From NCBI GenBank assembly GCA_014607495.2, contig CP053167.1, positions 6,448,001 through 6,512,000 of the forward strand: a stretch of 64,000 nt of DNA. The letters run 5' to 3'. Positions 9,824 to 21,174 of the stretch are shown here, in pieces (position 1 is the stretch's first letter; each line of letters opens with the position of its first letter). The stretch comes from Carposina sasakii (Eukaryota > Arthropoda > Insecta > Lepidoptera > Carposinidae). Made by a program: the position numbers and the translations under genes. Below the pieces are notes generated by a model. It saw only the letters and a program-made list of their open reading frames with translations. It did not search any database and was not told the DNA's origin.

Positions 9824-10694
9824 TTTTCTCACGACATGCTGAAACTTTAACACGCGCCATATAATAATGTCACCGGTGATATAGGATGAATGGCGCACAG
9901 ATAACCGTCAAAATCAGTCTGTCACGTCATGTAGGTGACCTGTGACCTATGATTTTTTGTACAGGTTCCTTGGCAGGATTCGGATAGGTGACATGAAATG
10001 GTAGCGCAGCCATGGCACGTATTCTAATGCGGTTGCTACCCCAGTCTAGTCTCCTTTATTGATCTCCTTCCGCCTCGTAAATAATAGGCCTTAGTGCATG
10101 TGTATCTTAGTGCTTGTGTTATGGGGAATAACACTAATTACTACACTGATCATAGATATATCTGTCTTACTTTTACCGTTGTATAGAAATTGCAGTACCG
10201 ATTTTGTTACAGTAAAATATATTAATTAATTACTTTTTAATTAATTTTGTCCTGTATTGTTTGATTATCGTACTACAAATAGGTATTTTTTCGTTAGTTA
10301 GTCACTTAGGTATAAGGAAAAACTACAATAGGTAGCGTAGGTAGATTTTTAAAAATCCCAATGTTCCGAATTCTTTTAGTTTTGGTGGATAACATAAGTT
10401 TTTTTAATTTATTTTATTCCTATAAAAAAGTTACACAAATGGTTTAATAGTGCCATTAAACCTATGCGGTTTCACTTAGCACTAATTTTACTTAATAGTA
10501 ACTTAAAATTTACTTACATATCTAGTCTATCTGTACGGTACAGATATATGCAGTATGTACCCTACCCAGATCATGCCATTCTATTTCGTGCTACCGACAA
10601 GAAAGGTGTGGCCAATTAGTTATTCCAGCCACTTCGAAAGCCAAGATCATCAGAGAAAAAAAAATGCCTGAATCCCGGGAGGACCTAACAAGTG
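9824..10694. other. non-coding stretch
   Basis: AT-rich DNA without a recognised gene. No clear repeat family member was seen. Confidence 0.5.
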
Positions 10695-10850
10695 ACTATT
10701 TATTTTATTTATTTATTTAGGTACACAAAACACATCAATGAATACTGGAGTAAAATCATCACATCGATAAGTATCTGAGTTAGTCACATAAAACTTGTAT
10801 ACACAACCTATTAAACTATTGAGGCTAAAACTGTATCAATTCATTCACCA
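10695..10850 (-). repeat. LINE 3' end with AAATA tail
   Basis: On the minus strand it ends in CTAAATAAATAAATAAAATA, a LINE-type tail; the rest is too diverged to name. Confidence 0.35.
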
Positions 10851-10877
10851 TTTTTACAAATAAATTTTTCTTTTATA

Positions 10878-11576
10878 CAGGGTGTTTGTGACAGCCAGGT
10901 AAATATTGATATGGCGACTTCAGACCATGATTCTGAGGCGAAAGCCACTGAAAATTGAGGAAGATTACAAAATTTTCCGATTTTTTTTTCATTTTTCCAG
11001 GAAAAAAATTGTGTAGTTCGTTTAAGCTGGCCTTAGATAATGACTTAAACACTAAATTTTAACCTATGGATGATTTTAAAAAAAGATGGTCCCAAAAAGT
11101 TCAAAATACCTACTAAACTAATCAACGCCAATGGAGAGTCACAAGTGATCCAAAATACAGCAATGTATCACACAATAACCAATAAGCCAATTTAACTAGT
11201 CACAGGATGACCCGAAACATTTGGCGCGGAAAGCAAACGTTTTGGATAATCAAATTAAAATGCATTTCCTGCGAGTAATAACACTGTCGTATAACTCAAA
11301 ACAATGGAACTTGTTTATTGTTTATTGAAATTGGAACTTTGACATGTTTATGTAATAAGAATATGTATTTGTACCAGAAATATTACAATTAATGATCATA
11401 ATTTTTAAATAGAATAAGTTTTTTGCATGTCTCCCATGACAAAATATGTATGAACTAGAAACTAAACTATAACAACCTGTAACAATATTACTCATATTTT
11501 GTGCAAAATAAATGATTTGATTTGATTTGATTTGATTTAGTATTTCAGTATTTGCCTGGCTGTCACACACACCCTG
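10878..11576. mobile_element. TA-flanked MITE, family P, copy with nested LINE insertion
   Basis: Same ends as 212-689 (CAGGGTGTTTGTGACAGCC and GGCTGTCACACACACCCTG) with TA on both sides. It is longer because a LINE tail occupies about 11315-11539. The two copies align through the AATGGAGAGTCACAAGTGAT and TTGGCGCGGA blocks. Confidence 0.7.
11315..11539 (+). mobile_element. LINE 3' fragment with (GATTT)n tail nested in family P
   Basis: About 225 bp ending AAATAAATGATTTGATTTG and further GATTT repeats, a tail common in lepidopteran non-LTR elements. It interrupts the family P copy, so it is the younger insertion. Confidence 0.6.
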
Positions 11577-11579
11577 TAT

Positions 11580-12040
11580 TTTTGCATCACTAAAATTACG
11601 TCACAAAAAGGGGGATGTTGTAATATATCCACTTACAAATTGTCCAATTGGAATTCCGTAGAGCTGTCACAAATTGCGCGTGACGAATCATGACGTGTGA
11701 TGACGTCACGTAACTGGCTGTAGGTACACTCGAGTTCACAAATTATTTTGCAAAATACTAACCCGAAAAAGACCACAAAAGAGATCCTATAGTTACGTTT
11801 AATACTCGACGTAAGCGGAAATATATCATTGGGAAGTTAATAATTGGGTCAATATCCTGCGAGAAGAATTAATTTTCAAAAGTCAGAAGGTTTCAAATTG
11901 TCAAAAGGCTCTTTTGACACGTGGAGCTCCAAATCGGCATTGATATCAAGATCCCACAGAAACATATACATTAAGAAAGGCGTAGGCATATGTTTAATTT
12001 CATTAGTCTTAACCTGTTCAATTTCATTGAAGAACGATTT
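11580..12040. other. non-coding stretch
   Basis: Includes GC-richer DNA with three TGACG words near 11680-11705. An 88-codon open frame runs through here into the following tRNA-like repeat and is not taken as a gene. Confidence 0.45.
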
Positions 12041-12245
12041 TCGGCCGATTGAAGAACTTGGTAGTGTCCCTGCCTGCTACGCCATAGCTCCTGGGTTCGA
12101 ATCCCGATAAATTCAATCATTGACATGATGAATGAATATCGATGTTTATTTCCGAGACATGGACCTTTCTATAAGTACGCTTAGTACCTACCCACGCCAA
12201 AAGACCTTAGGGATCTTTGTGTGGGAAACACACTGTGTGACAATT
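12041..12245 (+). repeat. tRNA-derived SINE-like element (family X, copy with promoter boxes)
   Basis: A box A-like TTGGTAGTGTCCC at 12058 is followed by a box B GGTTCGAATCC at 12094-12104, the spacing of a Pol III promoter. The downstream body (ATGAATATCGATGTTT, TTTCCGAG, ATGGACCT, AGACCTTAGGGATCTT, GTGTGGGA) recurs at 52961-53095, where the head is missing. Confidence 0.6.
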
Positions 12246-12295
12246 TCTTCACGACCTTGCCTTTAGTAATTGTCACTGAAGAAATTGTTAGGTCA

Positions 12296-12520
12296 GCTAG
12301 TTAGGTTAGGTTAGGTTGGGTTGAAGCGATGAGAGCTTCGCTTCGCTTAGTTAGGAAAACAATCCTTATGACGCTGCATCAACTTTAGTTATACATTTTT
12401 TTTTAGTTAACAACTGCAAGATTTTTTAATATGCCGTGGTTTTCTTGTGACAAGTTACGCTTATTCTACTAAAATCTGATTATAGCATAATCATTGACAT
12501 TACCTATTAGATATACTTAC
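12296..12520. other. non-coding stretch with three TTAGG units
   Basis: Holds a short run of TTAGG at 12301, the insect telomere unit, but only about three copies, so it is not evidence of a telomere. Nothing else was recognised. Confidence 0.4.
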
Positions 12521-12523
12521 TTA

Positions 12524-13045
12524 CTAATAATCACGCCTTTATCCCTTACGGGGTAGGCCAGGGGTGGGCAAACTTTTTTCATAGCGGGCCGGTAAATTTA
12601 AAAAAAAGTTGTCGCGGGCCAGAAAATTTAAAAAAATATTGCCGCGGGCCGGTTAATTAAAAACACTTAGGGCAAGGCTACTAAGCGTAAAGTTAAAAAA
12701 CATTGTTTTATAGAAATTTAAATGATTTTTTTTAAAATACTTTTTCACATAAAAAAATTGTCACCTTAGCAGTATTGTGATAAAAAATACGAGATTTAAA
12801 TGTTTTAAGTGTAGATAAAATGTTTTAAGGTATAAAAATATAATGCAATTTGAATTTTTGATATTAAAATTTTTCTGAAAAACGTTCGGCGGGCCGGATT
12901 AAAACCTCATACGGTCCGGATCCGGCCCGCGGGCCGTAGTTTGCCCATCCCTGGGGTAGGCAGAGCATCAAGGGCCGACAGAACCACATGGTGCCACTTC
13001 TGATCACTTTTGAGGGTATAGTTGAGATGTACAAGTTCGGTTAGT
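12524..13045 (-). repeat. family T copy 2, split by a hAT-like insertion
   Basis: The flanks of the hAT-like element (ATCACGCCTTTATCCCTTAC to the left, AGAGCATCAAGGGCCGACAG to the right) join into the reverse of the repeats at 1005-1112 and 44647-44770. Confidence 0.75.
12559..12953. mobile_element. non-autonomous hAT-like element with 8-bp target duplication
   Basis: Begins CAGGGGTGGGCAAACTTTTT and ends AGTTTGCCCATCCCTG, the terminal sequences of a widespread hAT group. It is flanked by GGGTAGGC at 12551-12558 and 12954-12961. The 395-bp interior is AT-rich with several GCGGGCCGG blocks and no transposase. Two unoccupied paralogues of the target are in this window. Confidence 0.9.
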
Positions 13046-13049
13046 AGTG

Positions 13050-13640
13050 ACAGATGGTCAGCCCATCGCCTACAAAACACTAAGACCCTCTTGTCCCTCT
13101 ACTGACTTGTACAGTATGCCCGGGAAGAGAAGATTTTACTCCCAGAGCAGCATAGAAGATATTAGATATTACAACTAGATACATACAGCAAAATCACTGG
13201 ACAGTAATTTTACTTTGTTCTACATAATCCTTAATTTCAGACCTTCAGATCTACTTTTGCGCACACCTGTACCTACAATATTACAAAGTACAATCATCGA
13301 CAAAGTCTCACACATCCTAGAATGCGACTCTGACAATAATTCTATACTGTAGTCCTCACACGCGGCACGCAATTTACGGACTGTCCAATGTCCCCATTTT
13401 CAGATTGTAGGATGATGTTATCCAAGAAAATGTTAGTAAGTGTGAACATGAAAAAAATCATGTAAGCATACATACCTATAAGTAGGTATATTTTATTAGA
13501 AAGTAAATAATACTAAATAAATAATCGACAAGTCGTCATTATGTATGATTCGCGTGTACTCGTATGTATGTTGTAGATTTTATTAGTGAAGACTCGTTTG
13601 ATGTATGCAGATTTTTTCTATTTAGTGGTATGTATTACGA
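13050..13640. other. non-coding stretch
   Basis: A weak match to family W (GACAGATGGTCAGCCCATCGCC) lies near 13050. The rest is AT-rich with no recognised gene. Confidence 0.4.
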
Positions 13641-13649
13641 TGTTGTGTC

Positions 13650-13718
13650 ATCATCATCATTTACAGCCCTGAGAAGTCCACTGTTGGACATAGGCCTCCC
13701 CCAACAACCTCCACTCCG
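13650..13718 (-). repeat. LINE or SINE 3' tail, target of the copia insertion
   Basis: Starts with (CAT)n and reads the tail seen at 1248-1311 in reverse (CCCTGAGAAGTCCACTG, TAGGCCTCCCCCAACAACC). It ends exactly where the copia LTR begins. Confidence 0.6.
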
Positions 13719-14213
13719 TGTTGAATATACATAGTAATGTGTATGTAACTAAATAATATAATAGACTAGAGCCATTGGGTTAAAGTTGGCATTATCTGTC
13801 AGATGACTTATGTCTACAATAATTAAAAAGAATAAATGCCAGTTGATACAAAAACCACCATTGTGTTTTAATAGGTTATGCGCCCAGATACGTATAAAAT
13901 CAAAAATCAATAAGTTTTTTGGCAGTAAATAAGTTTAGTAATCGTGAAAATGTCTAGCAGCTATTTGGTAAATGTTCCGAAATTGAAAGGTCGAGAGAAT
14001 TTCGACGATTGGTGTTTCGCCGTTGAAAATGTGCTCGTGTTGGAAGGAATGGCGGATTATATCAAGGAACCTCTATCGCCGTCGGCTTCGCCTGAACACA
14101 AAGCAGATGATTCGAAGGCGAAAGCAAAACTAATATTGACGATAGACGCTTCTCTGTACGTGCACATTAAACAAGCAGTAACCAGACTTGGAAGAGTAAA
14201 AAATATGTTCTGA
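13719..14213 (+). pseudogene. broken copia-type LTR element: LTR, primer-binding site, gag N-terminus
   Basis: A probable 5' LTR of about 150 bp starts TGTTGAATATACATAG at 13719. It is followed by GGTTATGCGCCCAGA at 13874, which resembles the initiator-tRNA-Met half-molecule primer site of copia elements. From 13950 a frame encodes the start of a copia gag: LKGRENFDDWCFAVENVL, then a KAKAKLILTID block. The frame stops at 14213, far short of a full gag-pol of over a thousand codons, and no protease, integrase, reverse transcriptase or 3' LTR was recognised downstream. It is inserted next to a LINE tail. I see no host function. Confidence 0.75.
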
Positions 14214-15220
14214 TTCAGGATTGAAAAATCAGTTTATAATAAACCTTAATTAGTATACGCCTAGAGAATGCGAACAGATGACCGATACTCAGCCATCACC
14301 GAAACCTAGAAATAAGGAACAGGCTTTGAGATCTAACGATCAATGGATACGGCTGCTCTGTTGCAGGATTCCTTCGTGATTATGGCCATTGAGATAAGCA
14401 TCAGTGCAGACTCGATAAAAACGAAGTATTGGACATGAGTGCAGATTTTAGGTTAAGTCGGAAGGTGCATTGCCAAAAGTTTTCACCGGCGTAGTGGTTT
14501 ACAATATACATGGAAATAAAATACCATCCCTACAACATACCGCGGAGCGACGATGACATCTTCAACTCACAGTTAGCCGAAAACAAAATTAATCGATAAG
14601 TGAACAATTGGTTTGTTCTAGCTCATCCGGTGTAAAGGTGGAAATATACTCTTTAGTCTTTATCAAAAACTCACTCGGGTGCATGAACCTTTATTTTTTT
14701 TCATTTCTTAATAATAGTCATCAAAAAGGTTCACATTTATTGGTACCGGCATTGAACACGGCTATGTCTATAGCAATTCGGAAATGATTTACGGATTCAA
14801 CTCGGATACCGTTTTTTTGTCGCAACTTAAAGAAAATTTATCTGCGGTTTAAAGATTACATTTTGCTGTTGGAGCGCTTTTTAACTTTAAATAATACATA
14901 TAAGTAGAAAAAATTATCATTAAATTCTAAAATTGTGCAAAATAGTCTTTTGTTTCTATTGCACAGGTGCTTCAATAGGCCACCAAAAGTAAGTAAAGAA
15001 CGTCGTCACTCAGTGAAATATGTTTCGAGCTTACAAATCTGGCGTACAATTACAAATCAGGCTCCCATAGTACGAGTTAAACATTACATTCTAAGCACAA
15101 GTTTTACAGACAATTTAGTAGAACAAATTATAAGAGGTGTAAGGAGGGAGAGGAGAGAGCGATTTGGAAAAAATTGTGCTATTTTTATAGATTTTCCGTT
15201 TATGCTAATAGTCTCGTCTC
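14214..15220. other. decayed DNA downstream of copia gag
   Basis: May contain degenerate remains of the same element (interrupted frames near 14390-14590), but no pol motif is readable. A 124-codon frame at 14935-15309 runs into a family S repeat and is not a gene. Confidence 0.4.
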
Positions 15221-15470
15221 GTCTTCAGCCAATTGCAGTCCATTGCAGGGTGTATACCTCCCCCAGGGCACGCCCCAACGCTACTGCCACAGGGGGGTTT
15301 TGCCCATAGTCACCACGCTAGGCAGGCGTTTTGGTAACCGCATTTTTGGACTAGGTTGTCAGCACGGGAGACGCTGCTGCCCACCTCTCGGAAACCCTTA
15401 ACCGCCTCGTACGATTCCCACAGGCAGGCATATGGTAGTACAAACTCTTTTTCGCCGGCACCACGCGGCT
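15221..15470 (-). repeat. SINE-like family S, nearly full-length copy
   Basis: Runs on the plus strand from CTTCAGCCAATTGCAGTCC to GCCGGCACCACGCGGCT, with a GGGGGGTTTTGCCCATAGTC block in between. Confidence 0.75.
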
Positions 15471-15474
15471 AGTA

Positions 15475-15990
15475 CGCGATATAGGTACTAATTAATAAAT
15501 GTCCAGATGTTACTAAACTAGATGCTCATTGGGTATGTTTGTATGTAATCTCTCTTGATTTATACAAAATGATGCAATAATAAAATGGTGTAAGTTTTCC
15601 AGGTATCATAACAAAAACACGAAAACTCCTAGGCTTTCAGAACAAACTGACTGTCAGCCGCTCAAGACAAGCGAGCTAATGCTACACAGTTTGTATTTCC
15701 ATATATATTAACTCTTTCGTTCACGCCTAACTGACAATTCATTAATAAGCAGGGAAAATTAGGCAGCCAAAGCAAGTGAAAGTTAATAGATTTTTATTGC
15801 CAAACACAGCCAAAAAATCTACAGTAATAAAGATCTCAGCAGTATAATTTGAAAAAATTACAACATTGCTATCAACTTGTCAATATCGCGGATACAGGCA
15901 CGGAAGCAGGCTTCCAACCAGTCGTAGTGGAGGCCAATGTTTAGACCTGGATTTGACTGGACCATGAGTGAAATGATATGTCATCAAAAT
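15475..15990. other. non-coding stretch
   Basis: No gene or repeat recognised; ordinary AT-rich sequence. Confidence 0.4.
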
Positions 15991-16001
15991 CAATTACTTA
16001 C

Positions 16002-16130
16002 CGTCACAAAATCGCTAATCTCTCACAACTTGGACCAAACTCATCGCATCACCGGCGCAGGCGCAGCGGGGCGCGATTCTGACAGTAACTGGCACGCGGT
16101 TAACCTTTAGATTGAGATGTGAACCGGCGT
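16002..16130 (-). other. candidate untranslated first exon
   Basis: On the minus strand a GC-rich segment (GCGCCCCGCTGCGCCTGCGC) leads to GATTTTGTGACG followed by a consensus GTAAGT donor. No long frame runs through it. It could be a 5' exon of the zinc-finger gene, 11.5 kb upstream of exon A, but this rests only on composition and the donor. Confidence 0.2.
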
Positions 16131-16171
16131 ATAATAGCTTTTGAATATACAGCCTACATCCTATAATAGAG

Positions 16172-16390
16172 TTTTGGTACGCATACTAATGGTTCGTAAG
16201 TAGTGCGAGGAACCACTGTTGAATTTACTATGTCATTGATATTGGCTTTGACAGTAGATCATCATTGAGCTTTTACAGGTTATCTACAAGTTTCGGTACG
16301 CATACTAATGGCTGGTAAGTAGTGCGAGGAACCACTGCTGGGTTACCTACCTTATTGGTATTGACTTTGACAGTAGATCATCATTAAGAT
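16172..16390. repeat. tandem duplication, period 119 bp
   Basis: Two adjacent copies of about 105 bp start GGTACGCATACTAATGG at 16176 and 16295. Both contain AGTAGTGCGAGGAACCACTG and TTGACAGTAGATCATCATT. Copies differ at several sites, so the duplication is not very recent. Confidence 0.75.
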
Positions 16391-16419
16391 TTTTAACTGG
16401 TTTAAGGTTACTAACTGGT

Positions 16420-16632
16420 GTCGCTGAAGTTGGCGTGAAAACCGCAAGACTGAATTGGAATCGGGCAGACTGATTTGGTGCCTTAGATGGAAACCGGCGT
16501 AGGGGAAGACCCAGAAGAAGATGGAGGGACGACCTGGATAAGTTTCCAGATAGGGCCACTATAGCAGGAACAAGACAAGTGTGAGCTCAAATCAGGGAGG
16601 CCTTTGCTCAGTACTGTGACACGGTATATAAT
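16420..16632 (+). pseudogene. LINE ORF2 C-terminal remnant (GRPRRRW type)
   Basis: The frame reads VAEVGVKTARLNWNRAD, a stop, then RRRGRPRRRWRDDLDKF, a stop, and QIREAFAQYCDT. This is the C-terminal layout of RTE-like non-LTR reverse transcriptases (basic GRPRRRW motif followed by a conserved REAF/Y segment). It has two stops and appears internally shortened. It is a dead retrotransposon fragment. Confidence 0.75.
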
Positions 16633-16639
16633 ACTATTA

Positions 16640-18284
16640 AAAATAACATCATTTTAAGATATCTGATAAGATAGATATATCAGAAGTGGCATCTCATCCT
16701 ACATCTAATTTTGTCTGTTCTCAGGGAAGTGGTATAGTAAACGTGGAGATTGCAAAGTTGGCTAAACAGGTGTTATATTTGACTTCAGATGCATTTCAAC
16801 TACCAGATAATAAAATGGTAAAGTAGAATGCTTAAATGTTTTTAAAAGGTAATAATATTAGTGTTTTTTGTCATTATTTAATTTTACGTTTCAAAATTAA
16901 AACATGTCCTTATTTTGTACAGATATTCACACACACACACAAAGCATTCACAATTAGAAGTCCGGTTTCGCACTGTTCTCAGAAAATCCTTTTTCATATA
17001 AATATGACAAATTCCAGCTCCCTACACCCAGAATTAACCTATTAGGTTTTCGTAAAAAGGAGCGATTTTTATTTTAACATAAGTTACTAATCACTTTTAC
17101 ATATTACCTATATAAAACACGTGTGAGTGAACACTAACAGTAATGAGCTATCCAATCTACAAGATTTCACATCACACAACTCACTCTACAACCCCAGGGC
17201 TGCGATGTGCGCTCCGCTACATTTTTAATCCGTAATTACGCATTTAACCCTTGCTTGTTTGTTTAAAAAACAAATGTATACGAAAACCAATAAATAAAGC
17301 CAACAGCTTCGATAACAAGTCAGAGTTATGACACCGCTGTTGTCTCACATTGATGCTAAATCAAGCTTTTTGGGAGTACAATATGTGTAGACATGGCTTA
17401 AATTGAAATAAACGTAAAATATTAAATTGTTCTCCGTTGGCACCAGACTTGCATCTCGCCTTTCGCTTAGTTAGCACAATATAAGTATGATAGCACAGGC
17501 ATTTTAGTTTAGCAATTTAAAATAATGCTGTCATTTTTTAAATTGAAATACTAAGACACCAATCAACACGTCGTGCATCGTTATACATAAATGAAGCGTT
17601 GAAAAGTTTCAAACTTTCAATTGATTCGAAGTTTGAATTAAACTCATTTCAACGCTTGAATTTCAAAGTTCTTGATGAAATTGGGCTTCTTAATAGCCTC
17701 TTAATATATTCTTGTAAATAATAATAATAATATAAATGTTCTTAATACATTGTGCGCTTGTTTAATCCAACACCTAGATAAATCCGTGAAATCCTCTCCG
17801 AAACTTTAACCTTTTAAGTTTGCAGTAGTGTTATAGGGTTAGGATTTGCGTATCTATCTATCAAAATAATCATGGCTTAAAATTAAATAAATATATCAGA
17901 TTATTATTAAATAAATATGCCAGGTATTACACATTTTTCTGTGAGTTGTCTTCTTAAAAATTGTTTATTTTATGTAATAGGTACCTATTACAATTACATT
18001 TCAGATTTTATTTTTAAAATGCCACTTCTAACCAATTCTTCGTTCTATAGTCTGTAGTGTTATATGCAAATCCATGCGTTATAAGAACTTACTGCCCCGC
18101 AAATCCTTCCGTCTGTCTGTCCGTTCTTACTTATTGGCGCTTCGTTTGTTTAAAAATATTAATAAGCATCGTTGATAATGTACGGTCTTTGATTTTATTT
18201 AAATTGATCTGAATGATATTTTTGAAGATTTAAAAATATTTTTTGTGGTTTCTTAAGTAGTCTAGGCTTTTAGTGATACATTAT
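16640..18284. other. non-coding stretch
   Basis: Contains a short (AC)n run at 16930 and an 11-bp inverted pair (AAGCGTTGAAA at 17594, inverse at 17647). No gene recognised. Confidence 0.45.
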
Positions 18285-18428
18285 GGTCGATTCCGGCAGT
18301 CACACTTAAACCTAAAAAAAATTGGTCCTACCTGTCCTTTTCTCTCTCATCCATTTATGTTAAGAATGGAGAGAGATAGACTTGACTAAGATTAGGTTTA
18401 GGTTTAAATGTGACTGCCGGAATCGACC
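18285..18428. mobile_element. 144-bp foldback element
   Basis: Starts GGTCGATTCCGGCAGTCACA and ends in the inverse (TGTGACTGCCGGAATCGACC), continuing into TTAAACCTAAA-like inner arms, so the inverted repeats are over 30 bp with one mismatch. No coding capacity. Confidence 0.7.
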
Positions 18429-18429
18429 C

Positions 18430-20180
18430 TATTAGCTATATGAGCTTCAAATTTATTCTATGACCCTACAGAAATCGTTATCCTCATACCTATATTAGAT
18501 TATTTCCAATTATTATTTATATAAGTACATAAAAAATTATCAGCAAGTACGAAACTATTATTTCAGTTTGTAAACATTTGTCTGAGTTGTACCTATGTAG
18601 GTAAATAGATACATACATATTTAAATAATACCTAACATCACCTCCCGATGTAAAGTTAATTGAAAATTAAAGAAAAACACGCAGTAGGCTGGCGTGGTCA
18701 GGATACAGACAATAACTAATAGGTGAACCTTAACCTATGTTAACATAAGCATTTTGTAGGAGGTAGTCCATTGTTGTAAATGTTAATAGGATAGGCTCCA
18801 CAATATTTGTGTTTGCGACCTAACATCTAGCAGATTCTGGAACTTTGTCCGTACCTAGTTGGTCCGTAAAGCGTCTGTAAGCTCATCCCATGTCAGGTGA
18901 AACTTAAGCACATTTCTGTTCAACTGAATAGATATGTTTACTTATATATTTTTATGAACATATATGTTATTATTATTCTGAATAATCGAAATTAAAAATA
19001 ATTTTCCAACCAGTGCAATAGAAGAATGATCGCCTGTTTTTTTCATATTAAATGGTAATCTATACACACTACAGCCAAAATCGTTCATTGTGGACACCTG
19101 AAACTTAACGGGTGTGTTCTTTGTATAACGTAGGTATCCGATAAGAAAGAATTTCCCAATACTCGTATTCCCATGGAAATGAAAAAGAAAAGTTTATACA
19201 AACAAAGTCGTTGGCATCCTCTAGTTTACACCAAACAAGTATACATACTAGAACTCATATTACGTAGACACTAGCGCTAAACGTATGTCATTTAACACCA
19301 AATCAGTCAACGCCCATGGGTTCCGGGACGGAAATTCTTCCGTAACCAAAGTGATTGTACTTCAGTAGTTAGCGGCTAATAGACACTGGCGCCGCCACTG
19401 TGTGTCAATCATAGGTAGGGCTGCCACCTTCGATAAATTATAATAATTGGACTATGAAACTCGGATTATAAGCTAACAACGTGTCACTGGTTTTTAGTGT
19501 CCCCACTGTGAGATCTAAGGACATTATACGATGGAAAAATATGAGATGAAGAGTGAGAGTAACATATAACATGTAAACTTTACCTAGATTTTTTAAAAAG
19601 CAAGAGTACTGTAGATACCCTTATATATTTATAACGTGTCTTGTAAAAGCATATACATATAAAGCAAATATCTTACAATTAACAATCACTTTATAGGCCC
19701 AGCTACAATTGCATAATTTTTGCTGTTGCATCGTTGCCGCTTTGCTATTGTAAGAGACATTATAATCAGTCTTAGCTGTTATATTAGTGAGTTTGTATCT
19801 ATTTTTTATTAGAAAATACAAATAAAAAGGAGTTTCAAAATTCAATTGGTTAGTTGGTGGCTTCATCTTCATTTGATACACAGTCAATATATTTGAATGA
19901 ATGCATTGCTCCAATGATCTCATTCTGAATTTTGTAGGTCATCTACATCTTTATTCTTAGCCGCTAGTATTACTCACTCACTCAACCATAAAATATTTTC
20001 TACATATTATCCTTTATAATTGTGCCACAGGTGCTGTGCACCTTCGAGAGGTTGAAAATAATGATCTTATTCGATGGTGATGGGAAGTAAATAATGGCAA
20101 ACTTTCCCTCTAAGGCAGCACAATACAAGCAGTAATTAGTGCTGCAATCTGCTCGATTCATATCATCGTTACAAAAATAT
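18430..20180. other. non-coding stretch
   Basis: Includes a GC-richer patch at 19310-19430 without an open frame of note. A 100-codon AT-rich frame on the minus strand at 19621-19923 has no domain and is not called. Confidence 0.45.
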
Positions 20181-20184
20181 TATA

Positions 20185-20385
20185 TGAGATATTTATTTAT
20201 TTCCACAAGTAACAGCCCTAACATCGACTCGCTGGTGGCGGGTTCCGTACCGGATATTCCGTAATGATTGTTTGATTGTGGTTCGGAAGTGGGGAGAAGC
20301 GGGCTTAGCGAATACGCGGTATTTAGGGCTCGCTGTGAGGATTTTGAAGGGTTTGTGAAGATTACTGGCAAGTTTTATCAAAATC
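20185..20385 (-). repeat. LINE 3' end with AAATA tail
   Basis: On the minus strand a GC-rich region (CTTCTCCCCACTTCCG, CGGGTTCC-like blocks reversed) runs to TTACTTGTGGAAATAAATAA. The two short overlapping frames here are part of it. Confidence 0.4.
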
Positions 20386-20389
20386 TATT

Positions 20390-20455
20390 TAGTGGGTTTT
20401 GCATGAAAGAGTAACAAACATACACACACATACTTACATCTGTCCTAATAAACTC
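20390..20455 (-). repeat. Helitron-like fragment
   Basis: GCATGAAAGAGTAACAAACA and the following ACACACATAC are the reverse of the GTTTGTTACTCTTTCACG block found near the start of many lepidopteran non-autonomous elements (compare 25789 and 54775). Confidence 0.4.
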
Positions 20456-20490
20456 TTAGGTATTTAAAAATACACATATAAAACATCCAC

Positions 20491-20742
20491 CTATAATATT
20501 GTAGTTCACTGCTGGACGTAGGTCTATCCCAGAGCACGCCAAAAGGTTAGTGCCATAGGGGGGTTGTTGCCAGCAGTTACCACGCTGGACAGGCGGGTTG
20601 GTGACCGCAGTGTGATTTTTTAAATATTTTGTCGATACGGGAGGCGCTGCTGCCTACCTCCTGGAAACCCTTAATCGTCTCTTACAATACCCACGAGCAG
20701 ACATGGGGTGGTGTTAAATATTTTACTGACACCAAATGGCGC
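20491..20742 (-). repeat. SINE-like family S, diverged full-length copy
   Basis: Carries TTCACTGCTGGACGTAGG at one end and a degraded ACACCAAATGGC at the other, in place of the usual CACCACGCGGC. Confidence 0.65.
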
Positions 20743-21174
20743 AAGCAATTGCTATTTAAAGATGGATATTTAAAGATGGTGTGACGATATTATTTTGAAG
20801 GAAATGGTCTGCTGAACACAGCCGTATGTATGTATGCACTACGTGAATAATACTTAATTTTAAATCTGAACTTACAAAGTTCCTGCAAAAAGCCGTCATC
20901 AACAACAACACTGATCAAAAGTTCCCTATTTATATTCATCGTCTCATCAGTACTTCATTTATTTCCGTCATTACATACAAAACGGGCAGTGAACAATGAG
21001 TAATCAGTTTTTACCCGACTCCGCGTGAGGTACGAGGTAAAGGTATGTTTTGCTAAATCAACGCAATGCCAATGAGATAACGGGCCATGCTGTGTTTACG
21101 TGTGCGAGTATAGTGGAAGATTGCTAAAAAATCAGTGTTCCTGTCTTTTAGATATTTACATGAATAGAAATGTC

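Noticed and set aside
12301..12316. telomeric (TTAGG)n
   Set aside because: Only about three units; too short to indicate a telomere or a telomeric insertion.
16931..16944. (AC)n microsatellite as a regulatory element
   Set aside because: Short dinucleotide runs are common in such DNA; no supporting signal.
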